From Heligmosomoides polygyrus polygyrus (lineage: Eukaryota; Nematoda; Chromadorea; Rhabditida; Heligmosomidae), in contig OX377202.1 of assembly GCA_947396885.1 (NCBI GenBank), forward strand, positions 57,872,034 to 57,936,033: a stretch of 64,000 nucleotides of DNA. The letters run 5' to 3'. Of this stretch, positions 25,201-37,200 are shown in pieces. The notes below the pieces were generated by a model. That model was given only the letters and a program-made list of their open reading frames with translations. It searched no databases and was not told where the DNA came from. Both the position numbers and the translations under genes were made by a program. Position 1 is the stretch's first letter. The number at the start of each line of letters is the position of its first letter.

Positions 25201-28200
25201 GATGGCATCCATGACGACAACAAAGAGGAGTGGGGAAAGCGCAGAACCCTGGTGTACCCCGACAGAGATGGGGAACTCCATCGAGGCTCCAGCTGCAGCT
25301 TGAACTCGACTCTTTGGACAAGAGTAGAGAATTCGCACCCACTCTATGAGCTTTTCAGGGAACTCCATGTTGACGCAGGGCGTACCATATCACTTCACGC
25401 GGTACGCGGTCAAAGGCCTTCTCCAAGTCGAGGAAGGCGATATGCACCAACTTCTGTTTCTCGCGATGTTTCTCTATCAGGAGGCGGGCGGCGTGTGTGG
25501 CGTCAACGGTGCCACAGTCAGCCACGAAGCCGCACTGATTGCTGGAAAGCTGGACGATGTCCCGAATTCGTCCATCGACAACTCGCTCAAAGATCTTCAT
25601 GCTGTGCGAAAGCAAGCGAATCGGACGGTAATTGGAGCAGTCTGCAGGACTGCCCTTCTTCTTCCAAATCGGAATCGTCGTACTTTGGCGCCAACACTCA
25701 GGCACTTTTTTCTCCGCCACAACCTGATTAAACAATTTCGCCAACCACTCAGCAGGGTACCAAAACTTCGACTTCCACAGTTCTGCTGTCATGTCGTTGG
25801 GCCCAGTCGCTTTGCCTGGCCTCATCTTCTTTAAAGCCGTTTCAATCTCCTCCACGGTGATCTTCTGAACGGGACCGTGGGTTGGAGCCGTTGACGGGAT
25901 GGCTGGATGAGGAAATTCTACTGCAGAGATTTCCTCAAAGTAATCGCGCCATCGCTTCAATGCCTTCTTGCGGTCCATAAGAAGATGGCCGTTCTCATCA
26001 TTGATGCCGAAGAACTTCTCGATGTCCTCGGTCTGGCGATGGCGATTCTTTGCGAGTTGGTACAGATACCGCTCACCATCGCGCGACTCGAGCTTCTCGT
26101 TGACATCTCCATAATGAGTGGCTTTTGTAACAGCCACTCATTATGGAGACAGCCCCACCCAACCGCTTATCGCCCTCTAACGGTGAAAAATCCACCAAAC
26201 TACCTGATATGACATTCGTCAGTATCAGGTTTGGCGGTATGTTCACCGCTAGAGGGCGCTAAGCGATTGATGAATCAGGCCCCTGTCCTCCAATTTTACA
26301 ACATCTTGCCTCAGATCATTCTTCGCCTCTAGGAGCTGTGTTTTTGGTTTGTAATGGTTTGATCTCGATGGTCTCTGTAACCTGATTCAGTTCAACGAAG
26401 CGATCGAGGTATGTCGGTCACGGAACGTGAGGCTGACTGACAAGGTTTCCGAATTGATGACCCCTACCAAGGGTGAGTATTCATTATGCCTCTTTATTGT
26501 TACTAGGAGGTTAAAATAAGGAAGGTGCAGAGATACCTCGTTACCGTCGTTGTTACCTGCATTTCGATACTTCGATTGGTGAAGGCATTTACCCAGGGTT
26601 TTGCCTTCACAGTGGAGTTGCAAGCTTTCGGTGTTGCACCAAGACAGTGGAAGAAATCACAATTTGATGCAGAGACTACTCCAAATGATGAGGAGCGGAA
26701 ACGGCTGCTGGAGAACATTGCCGAACTCGGCGTGCAACAAGGGAATTACCACTTCGCTGCGAAGAAGTTCACACAGGCCGGCGACAAACTGCAGGTTGGT
26801 CTCAATGGCAAGGCAGAGCCGGTCGGGCGTTCTCGCATCGCCTTCCTGAGACACGCACCTCACTTCCACACCCTTCAGCGTTCCATCAAGGTGTTGGGCA
26901 CATGTTCATCAGTTTCAGGCGATGCGCGCACTGTTGAAATCTGGCGACACTCAGAAAATCGTATTCTTCGCGAACACAGCCAGAAATAAGGACATATATA
27001 TTTTGGCGGCAAATTATCTGCAGGCAAGTCATTTCAAATACCCATCAGCTTCCATTATGATCTTGTGCGGAGGCAATCAGTGCATTTAAGACGACCGACT
27101 GGCAAGGGAATGCTCAAGTGATTAGGGAGATCGAGACATTCTACACCAAGGCGCATGCTCACCTCCATTTGGCCAGCTTTTACAAGGCATGCGCATACGT
27201 GAGTTTTTCAGTTGCTTTCGCTCTTTCCATTCTAATTTTGTATCAGTTGCGATGTATCAGTGCATTTATAGACAGAAATTAATTTACTACAGTACCGGAC
27301 GCGTCTTTTGAATAGACGCCGCGAAAACCGCGATCTTGCGGTTTTGCGTCTTTTTGATAAAACTCGCCAAAGGTCACCTATTTGGAAAACCAAGAGCTAT
27401 TTAATCTCAGGAGCTCGAGCTCTATCCTTTGGTATACATATTTCATATGGAGCCATGAAAATGCCCGAAATTGAAAACTTGCGCTCTGCTGCGAAAGGCG
27501 ACCACGGACGGATCATATTTAAAGATACAAAACGGGAGCGACGGCGGTCGCGCGCGGCGGCGCCTGGTGCGTTGCCAGCTCTGCCTGCCGATTACGGAGC
27601 TCGCCCCCGAGCATGCTGACTCATCGGAGAGGCAGATTCCAGAGAGGAAAGGGCCAATGGCGGCACCTGTACTGCTTATTTGAACTCTCGTGCATTTCGT
27701 GCGCTTGCCCAGGAAGGAAAGGCTTCGAGCGAGGCGGAAAGGAGGAGCTGAAGGGAACGTAACCGGATTTAGGGTTATGAAACTTAAGAAATTACGGTAC
27801 TAAGCGGGCTGGTGCCTGCTGTACACCGGAAAGGTGGCTTAAAACGGGTAAGCTAGATCAGCCACACCTCGAAGTTTCTCCCTCCGCGTCAGCGGAGGAG
27901 AGCACAGAAACCGTGTTTATTTGAGTGTTCCATGGCGGCACCAGCCCGCTCCATTATGAGACCATGGTCGTTGAACACTCAAATAAACACGGTTTCTGTG
28001 AGCCCGCCGAGATTACTATGCTACAGCACTAGAGGAAGGCCATTTGACTCTCGATCCCCCACATTGAGCTGGATTGCAAGGTATATCCATCGACCTTTTG
28101 TCCCACCTACTAAAATCTGAAGTAGGAGATCTGCAGTGGATTATGGAGCCCGGGAGAAACTAATCCATCTCTTCGCCAAGGATGCGAGACCCCGGCATGT

Positions 28201-31200
28201 TTTTATGGATGAACATGGACGCACGGTCACATGTTTATTAAGGGACGGGGGCCTTGACCGGGATACCAAGGATCGATGTGGTTCAACGAATCGGAGGCGC
28301 TTCCCTAAAAAGAATGAACCTTAAATGTGATACAAGGTTCTGTAAGCGACCTTCGCCAATAGGCTACTGGCACAGAACTCTGGGGCGAGCGAGGAGGGTG
28401 ACAGGTAGCTTCACAAGTCACTAATAACTACAAAATTCGTGGTTCTTGCCGGCACTGCAAAACACGTGGTGCGATCTTGGCTTCGATGGGTGTCTGATCA
28501 AAACTCGCCCTGGACAGAGGTGCGATCCAGCCTACATCATCTGCCATTCTACACTCCTATGTGTGAGTTCAAATTGGCTGCGAGTAGGATCACTTTGCTT
28601 CACCGACATTCGGACTAACATCGAGGAAGGCGACGACTGGTGATACGATCTCGTTGAAGACATCTTCTGCAGATGGTGTTCAAGTTGTGCCCTGTGTCAT
28701 CAGAAAGAAGCTGCGTTTTGCGCCGAAGTTTCTTTTTAAAAAACCGATCAACAGAATTCCGAAGGAGCCGAACGTAAAGCTTGTGATATTCGAAGTGGAG
28801 CAGCTGTTGACACGAGAAGGCAGTGCTCAGAGGCGCTGCTTCGGTTTAGTTCCATAAAGAAGAAGACAATGTCGATTGACGGGCTGTCTTAGTTTTCAGT
28901 ACTGGTTGTTGTCGATATGTACCTTGGACACGCGGGATGTATAAATGACTTTGTCATGTATAAAATTCGATAATATATAATAAATAGATAATAGGCGTGT
29001 AGTCAAACGCAGTAATGGAGTAGAGTGTTGTGACTTTGCAGATTTCAACATGACGTTAAGCAGGTTCGACAACGGAGGAGCGCCACGACCCAGCACATTG
29101 GGTTAGCTTCTTCGCCGTTGACCGTTGAAGAAGAAAACAAAAAAGAATTCCTGTTTTGTGAAACCATAACAGTATCCAGTGTTCCTCAACATATCTTCCT
29201 CAATTTAATGTTCTGTTAAACATACTTAACTAGCCTTTATTACATGCCACTCTAGGTCGTCACTGTATATCTTGGACACAAGTTGCACGATAATATCTCG
29301 AGTTCAACGTTCCTTCGGAAGTGAAGCGGGTTAATGGACACGAACAAAGTTTAACTTCCTTGATATGTGACATTTTGCTCAGCTAAGTCATATCACTAAC
29401 GGCTTGGTCTGTTTTTAAGTGGATCGCCTGCCTTTCATGCGTTCCTACAATCCAGGTGCCTGTAGGAAGCATACTGACGTGGTCCAATGCGAAAATTTCG
29501 GCAGGCCGACAGAGCTGGCAACGCGCCAAGCACCGCCGCGCGCACCACTATCGCTCCCGTTTTGTATCTTTAAATACGATCCCACGGACGAGTTGTCGGT
29601 CGCAAACCGTCGAAAACCGTTACATGCTCACAATCCCTCTAGATTGGGGTTGTTTGAGAAATGGTTGAAACAGTTCTATTCTTCTCTTCGAGATCTACAA
29701 GGAAATGTATTCAACTTTACCAGACCACCGCGTTTTCGCAGTGGGTGGCCCAAACGAATGACTGGAGCAGGCTCTTTGCGATTGGAGCAGCTTATTTCCC
29801 AGGACTTGAATGTTTTCAGAGTTTATCAAGCATGATGTACGTCGCTGGTGTCTTGTCATGCCAGGAATCTTTCGAGAGCGCGCGGTGCACAATGTATATA
29901 GGATCGAACCTATCAATCGTATGGGCGCGACCGCTCGCAAATTGCAGCCACGGGCGTGTTCTAAGAGCATTAGCTCTGTCAAGTTCGACTCTTTCCGGCT
30001 GCAGCTTGTGGAATTTGTAGGCAGCACAAGTTTCTTGAAGCGCACGCACCAAAGCACAGCGGTGTAGCTCATGAAGAGACTAAGTCACAGCGGTGTGAAA
30101 ATGCAGGTGAGGCTTGCGCGACCCAATTTTTTCCGATTTCAGTCGAACACTGGGAGGAAACGCGGTGGGCCAACGTCATGCAAAGGTGTGGGTGAACAGA
30201 AGACTGAATCTGCCATTATAGCTCATGTGGCCAGTGGTCAAGCGTCTAGTTGACGCTCATTTCTCTCAAATGTTTACACTCTGTCTTCTCTCTCTCAAGT
30301 AGATGACTTTCTCATTTCTGCTTCACCCACATTTTTGTCATAATCTATAACATGCTTCTCGTATTTTTCCACAAAATTTTATGGATGTTATACAAATATT
30401 ATGGTGCAGCAATTTATGTTTAATATTTAAAAAATCAATTCTTAAGCAATGAAACAACAAACAAGGTATATTAAAAAAATGTAGCGACACAATCAATGAT
30501 AACAGATAAACTAAGCGTGATCAACTTAAAATACCTAGATAAATAAAGTGCCATATACAAAATAAACTACATCAGAACTTTACTTATTTATAGTCTTACT
30601 TGCCATACGATTGTACACGATACTACCTGGTTAAAATGGTATTTTGCAATCCAATAATTGGTTAACTTGAATGCTCCTATATTAAGCTGATTTTGCCATT
30701 TAGTTTTTTGGCAGTTTTTATAACACCTTTTCATACATATGTATAACAACACTTTTAGATTAATTTTGGGAATTGAGACATCTCATATTTGAACTATCTT
30801 ACCCACTCAAGAGGCCCCATCCTCTTAATAAAAAATGGGGATCCGTAAAGATGGGGTTTATAAAAGTCAAAATAGTCATGAGGGGTAATGTTTTGGCGTC
30901 TCCATTACGGGTCTATCCCGCGTGGCACTCCCACGGAACCCTTTAAGGGAGACCCCCCCCTTTGTACTTGGGTTATTGGGTTAGACCGCCCATGTACTCA
31001 GATATAGGTCTAAAGATAGTATAGCAACAAGAAAAACAAATAATTATTTTACCTCTGATGTTTTCTACAAGATTAAAAACGGGAGCAATCAGTACATGAT
31101 TGAAGACTTTGGTAACCATCATAAAGGATTGCGTTGTAATGTCAACTGTACCGTATGTAATATTACTTCGTTCAATGACAACATAATTTCTAGTGTAACA

Positions 31201-34200
31201 AATTGCAAGATCGAAGTCGGCCAGCATTCGCTCCCCTTGGCTGATGCTCTCTGTTATGAGCACGATGTCGTCAGCGAAGCGAAGATAATGTAGTTGCCGG
31301 CCGTCGACCTTCACTCCCATGTGCTCCCATTCTAGTTCGCGCATGACGTTTTCGAGGGTGGCGCTGAAGAGCTTCGGGGATATGGTATCCCCCTGCCGAA
31401 CCCCTCTCTTTACGTCGATGACGACGTCGTTGTAGAATGGTGAGATTATGTTCGTGAATCCACTGTACAGCTCTCGAAGGACTCTGATGTACTGAGTAGG
31501 AACACCCTGAGGGAGCAGGGCGTCGATGACCGCTTCAGTTTCGACGGAGTCGAATGCCTTCTTCAGGTCGATGAACGTAAGGCACAGCGGCAGCTTGTAC
31601 GCTCGCGACACTTCAATGAGCTTCGTAATGGTGTGTATGTGATCGATCGTGCTGAATCCTCTCCGAAATTCTGTTTGTTCGCATAACTGTCCTTCGTCCA
31701 GCGTTCTGTTAATCCTATTCAGGATCACTCGAGTGAACAGCTTGTAGACTACGGACAACAGGCAGATCGGGCGATAGTTGCCAATGTCGGGCACGTCTGC
31801 CTTCTTGTACAGCAATACGGTCGTGATGGTGTTCCATGATGAAACCTTGTACTCCGAGAGTTAGCGCATGAAGAGTCGCGACAGGGTGTTGATGAGCGCT
31901 GGCGGGAGGTTCTTCAGGTGTTCGGGTCTGATCCTGTCGGGACCGGGTGCTGTACGTTTCTTCACCGACGAGATGGCGTGTCGGATCTCGGAAGGGAGAA
32001 CAAAGGGGACGACGTATCCGTCCTGCGGAAGATGGCGTGGGGGCAGGTGGACGTGGCTATCGAAGAGATCGGAGTAGAAGTCGTGGATGACCTTCTCCGT
32101 GGCCCTTCTGGAAGAGGTGGCGGTTCCGTCAGGACGACGGAGAGCGGTCTTCTTGGTCTTGAAGGTGGCGAAGTTTTGGCGGGCATTACGGATTCTCAGA
32201 CTTGCCTCTGCAGCTTCCGCCAACAATTCCGCCCTTCTCTCATTAAGATCCTCCTTTATCACCGCTTTGCATAGCTTCGCAAGCTTGGACATCAGTTGGT
32301 AGATGCCTGACGCTCGTGCTGCTCCACGCTGGCGTATCAGCTCGAGGGTTTCCGGAGACAGGCGTCTCTTGGTGGCCTTCAAGCTCTCGGCTCCTTTAGC
32401 ACTATCGCTGAGATGGTGCACGAAGTGGTCGTATTCCTCTTCGATGTTGTCTATAACGGTATCTTCCCAAAGGCCGGTAAGAGAATTGTGAAGGTCCCAG
32501 TTGATGGTCGTTCTGGGACTCCTCTTCTTGAACGTCACGGCCTTCTCTCCTTGACGCAAAAAGCGGAACCTTGCTCGAAGTAGGCGGTGATCCGATCCCG
32601 TGTAGAACTTTGGGACAACGGAAACGTCGGTCAGGCAATACTTGCGGTTGAAGATGATGTGGTCGATCTCGTTGTGGAACTGGCCACCGGGGGATTCTCA
32701 GGTCCATCGTAGAGAGTGAGGCTTCTGGAACTGTGAGTTTCCATGGATGGTCTTGGTCGACATGATAAACTCAGACAGCCTTTCACCTCACTCGTTCCAC
32801 TCCAAACCGTGGGTCCCGATGTGAAGTTCTTCCGGCGACCTTCGTGGCCCGATCTTGGCGTTGAAGTCGCTGACGATCACCTTGTAGAAGGTGTGATCTA
32901 TCTTATAGAACTTCTCCAGCTCACGTAGAAGGCTTCGACCTCTTCGTCGTCGTAGTCGGATGTTGGAGCATACGCGACGAATACAGTCAAAGCTGGCACG
33001 GAGCAACATCGCTTCAGTCGCAGACGTCTGATTCGGGTTGTCAGAGACTCGTACGAATCGATGTTCATGGCCAACTGCGTGTTGACGAGGACACTAACGC
33101 CGCCTACTCCCCTGCTGTCGCATGTTCCGAGGAACAGTTCTTCTCCGGAGTCGTAGGCGGCGTGTAGGGTGTGGTGTCTTCTCGTCTCGGTCAGTCCGAT
33201 GACGTCGTACTTGATCTTCCTGGCTTGCATCATCAGGTCCTTGACTGATGCGAGCGTGCGAGCGTTGTAAGTACAGATCGTCATCCTAGTCCTTCTCAAT
33301 TTGCGCAGTCTGGTTAGGCCCTGAGATTTTAGCAGCCTCTGCGTACTCGTCCTTCCCATCGCTGCTGAAATGGGAGCTCTTTCGGGGTCTGGGGAATGAG
33401 GCCCTTTCGTGCTGCTGTGTTTGACTCCAATACATACGGTAGCTTGTCAGGCTCTGTCATGCGGGCGAAGAACTCCGGGCAGCCAGCCAGACTGCCCGAA
33501 GGGACGGGGCGAGACTTTTGAGGCGGCCTCGAATCGCCTTACGTGTACTCCAGTCTACCGAATGGAAGCTTTTGGCCGTGCCGACACAGTCACAATCCGC
33601 ACAGGCGCAAACATATCCAGCACAATATGCATGAACATGCCGCTCCCACGCACAAGGAACGCGTCGACCCGACACAGCAGAAGCAAGGAGTCTATCCCCT
33701 GCATCATCTGGGCAGTACATGGTCGCATTTGGTTCGCGTTTACTACACCTATCCACCACCCGGTGATGCGCCACGTGGCCTTGCGACAAGCGGCAAGAGA
33801 TCCCTCTTAACAAGAAAGCCCGAAGGCTCTCTATCGAGGGAGATCCGTGGTTGACATTTCTGGCGAGTACCTTCAGCATCCGCGACACATGTCAGGCGAC
33901 ACATCTGGACCCTTGTTCGCGACTCGTGGGCTGGTGTCATCTTGCGCTGCTCGCAGTTGCCGCAGCTGCTTTACGCTTTCCGCTCATTTGTGAAAAGAAG
34001 GTTCATACTCCATCTAATCAAGGGTCTGGCTAAAAAAATGCAGTGAACAAAGTGCTGAATTAAGACAGGATGAACGAAACCGATGAAAGGCTCACACTGA
34101 TCCCATACTTGGCAGCCTATCCTACTAAATATATATAAGCGAGAACGGTCGTTTGTCTGTGTGTGACTGACGAGGGAGGTCAGTGAACTCGGTCCGGAGA

Positions 34201-37200
34201 TTTTGAACGACACCTATTTGGTTTGTAGGGCATCGGACGAGGATCACATAACTGTGCTTCGTTTTTACTAAATGCCCCTGGGTGGTCCAAAAATGGCAAA
34301 AATTTTATCACTTCAAGGCGGGCTGATAAGGCAAAAGTGACACCTGGAATGGCCCTGTCGTGCTCAGAACTTAGCTTACAAAAGGTTTGGAGCTCAAATT
34401 AAAGTTAGATTATAGTAATATGATAAATTACGACGTTTCCTAGACGAAGCTGCAGAGTACATTCAAGTGATTCATTTGCAACTGTGGCGGCAGCGACTGG
34501 ATGACCGAGTGCATAGCGCGGCAGACTTTCGAGAGAGGGGTCGAAGGTTCGATTCCGGGTGTGTCTGTGCAATTTGCTCTGTGGAGTGGTTCCTTTTTGG
34601 CTAATAAAGAGTACATTTTGGCTTCGGTAGGATACCTTCTTCGCTTTCCAACCACGCTTTCAACCTGTTGTCAGATGAAAAGAAGCTAGTTTTGTCGTGT
34701 GGGGTGATGCCGAGCGTCCACTAAACCACGCTTGTCTCGCTGAGGAAGCTCTCGTTAGATGCTACCCTCATATGACTTTTTGGAATGTTCTCAATTAGTT
34801 TTGGAAGTGTTGCTCGCTGTCACCTTATTTGTGAACACGATCGACAAGTATTGAGTTGACCCATCATCAAGACACGCTCATCGTTCTTCAGATTTCTTTA
34901 CAGACTGCTCTTTCTTCGTCTCGCAGCTTTCACTATTTCAGTCCACTGTTACCAAGTACAGCATATTTTATCTACCTCATAATATTTATCTAGCTGTGTG
35001 TTTTTTCCTATACACTTATAGTAGACGGGTCGGGGCATTGCAGCTATGACCACTTGCACTCACTCCCTCAACTCTGGAGATCGAAAAAGATTTTTCGTCC
35101 CAAATTCATCTATAGGATTATCTGTGATGCAGATAAATCTGGCAATCATTTTCGTTGAAACAATGGATTGCAGAAGGTTACGATGGGTATGTGTAAGTAA
35201 AGGGGTGTACGCAGAATAACCGGCACTGCCACCTTTCACGACTCCAGAGCTCGAGGAAAGGACGAAAGGAAAAAATTTTGCCCAAATATCACCCATGGGA
35301 ATTATCTGGGGTGTTGACTACGGATATGATACCTGTTTTTAGAATTTCAGTATGTTACGGCTGGTTACAGTAAATATGAGTGTGTAAAGCTATCTATGCT
35401 AGTGGATCGGTTTCTTTTCCAATTTGGTCAAACTTATTTTTCAACCTTCAACTTCAGCCTTCGATGGAAAGTAGTTCAAGAAACATGATAATTTAGAAGA
35501 AGAGTGGCAGATTCGTGGTTAGCAGCTTAAATAATTCCCAAATGCGGAGTCTAGGCGAAATCGGTAGTCATGACTTCGTCACCCTTATTCATCACTAGCC
35601 AATAATACGGTAACCTACCGTGGCCAAAATGTACTCTTTGTTATCAAAAAAGGGAGCACTCCACAGAGCAAATCGCATGGACACCCCCGGGGTCGAACCC
35701 TCGACCCCCTCACGTAAGTTCGCCGCGCTATCCACTCGGTCATCCAGTCGCTGTCACCACAGTTGTAAATGAACCACTTGAATGTACTCTGCAGCTTCGT
35801 CTAGGAAACGTCGTAATTTATCATATTATCATAATCTAACTTTAATTTCAGCTCCAAACCTTTTGTAAGCTAAGTTCTGAGCAGGACAGGGCCATTCCAG
35901 GTGTCACTTTTGCCTTATCAGCCCGCCCTGAAGTGATACAATATTTGCCATTTTTGGACCACCCAGAGGCATTTAGCAAAAACGAAGCACAGTTCTGTGA
36001 TCCTCGTCCGATGCCCTATAAGACCATATAGGTCTCGTTCAGAATCTCTGGACCGAGTTCACTGACCTCCCCCTGAGTACGTGGGGTGTGTGTTTGTTTG
36101 CAAAGAAGTGCTGAAGGAGTGCGTTNNNNNNNNNNNNNNNNNNNNNNNNNNNNNNNNNNNNNNNNNNNNNNNNNNNNNNNNNNNNNNNNNNNNNNNNNNN
36201 NNNNNNNNNNNNNNNNNNNNNNNNNNNNNNNNNNNNNNNNNNNNNNNNNNNNNNNNNNNNNNNNNNNNNNNNNNNNNNNNNNNNNNNNNNNNNNNNNNNN
36301 NNNNNNNNNNNNNNNNNNNNNNNNNTTCCTGGCACTTTGATGAGGTTTTATTTCTGCGCTTGCTACAACTCTCACCACTCGAAATTGCAAGCACAGTTGA
36401 AATTGGAAGCAAGAAAGCTTATCCGCTCTGCCTCCACAGTAAATTGCTGAAAGACTCCAAGGTATTTCGATATTCAATTCTCAACATTTCCGTTTTGCCT
36501 AAACCTCCACAGCTCACATTTGTTCTTTTTGCTACATTGTTGCATTAAGCGCTCAGGTAGTGTCTAATATTGATTTTAGAAATGAAGTGGACTAAGTGTT
36601 TTGCTGAAAATAATTTTATTTATATTGTAAATAATTAATCGCAGCCTTATAACAACAAAGCATCCATTTTATCCTAGGGTGGTTACCGTATTCAGAGGAG
36701 TCATCGGCTGCCGTGTTCACTACGAGTCGAGGTCTTCGGTTCACATCGCAAGGGCCAACTATCATTTCTTGCTTGCTAGCTCGGTGAAGTGACACCGGGC
36801 TTACCGGAGAAGGACAAAACTTGGACTTTTCCAAAGGTTGGCTACCAAAAAATACTGTGCAAAACAAATGCGCAATGAAACTGCCTCCAAGGTAGAAGAA
36901 GAATCGTAGAAGGAGAATGTGTGACGAATTCCAGACATGATTCATTCACGCCGTTTTTTATTTTTTTATCCCTTAATCTGTGTTTGAAAAGTTGTTTCAA
37001 CGGCTGTTATTGAATAAAATTATGCCAACTTCACAGCAAGCAAAAGCAGTACGTGGAGATAGTACTTGGCATAGTTGGAGAAACACATATAGAGGGTAGC
37101 ATCAACATAACCTTTGAAGACCCTTTTCCTCATTATCGTCAGAATACATTACATGAAAAAAAAACTAGCTGAGATATCAGAGAACAGCTTATGACAGGGA

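Larger units (their letters stand above)
27300..30245 (+). repeat. F1 repeat copy split by a Mutator-like element
   Basis: The left part 27300-27510 and the right part 29582-30245 line up with the continuous F1 copy at 13830-14620 and with the related modules at 18560-19200. The join point is the duplicated CCACGGACG. The body contains GCGTTTTCGCAGTGGGTGG and GTCATGCCAGGAATC. No coding potential was recognised. Confidence 0.8.

Noticed and set aside
26410..26420. GTATGT as a donor inside an IFT140 exon
   Set aside because: Using it would remove the conserved [16 protein letters not shown] segment. Kept only as a possible alternative site.
34493..34570. tRNA gene
   Set aside because: A and B boxes are present but the acceptor stem does not pair, and the sequence belongs to a dispersed repeat.
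36016..36548. Long ORFs across 36126-36325
   Set aside because: They run through N bases.
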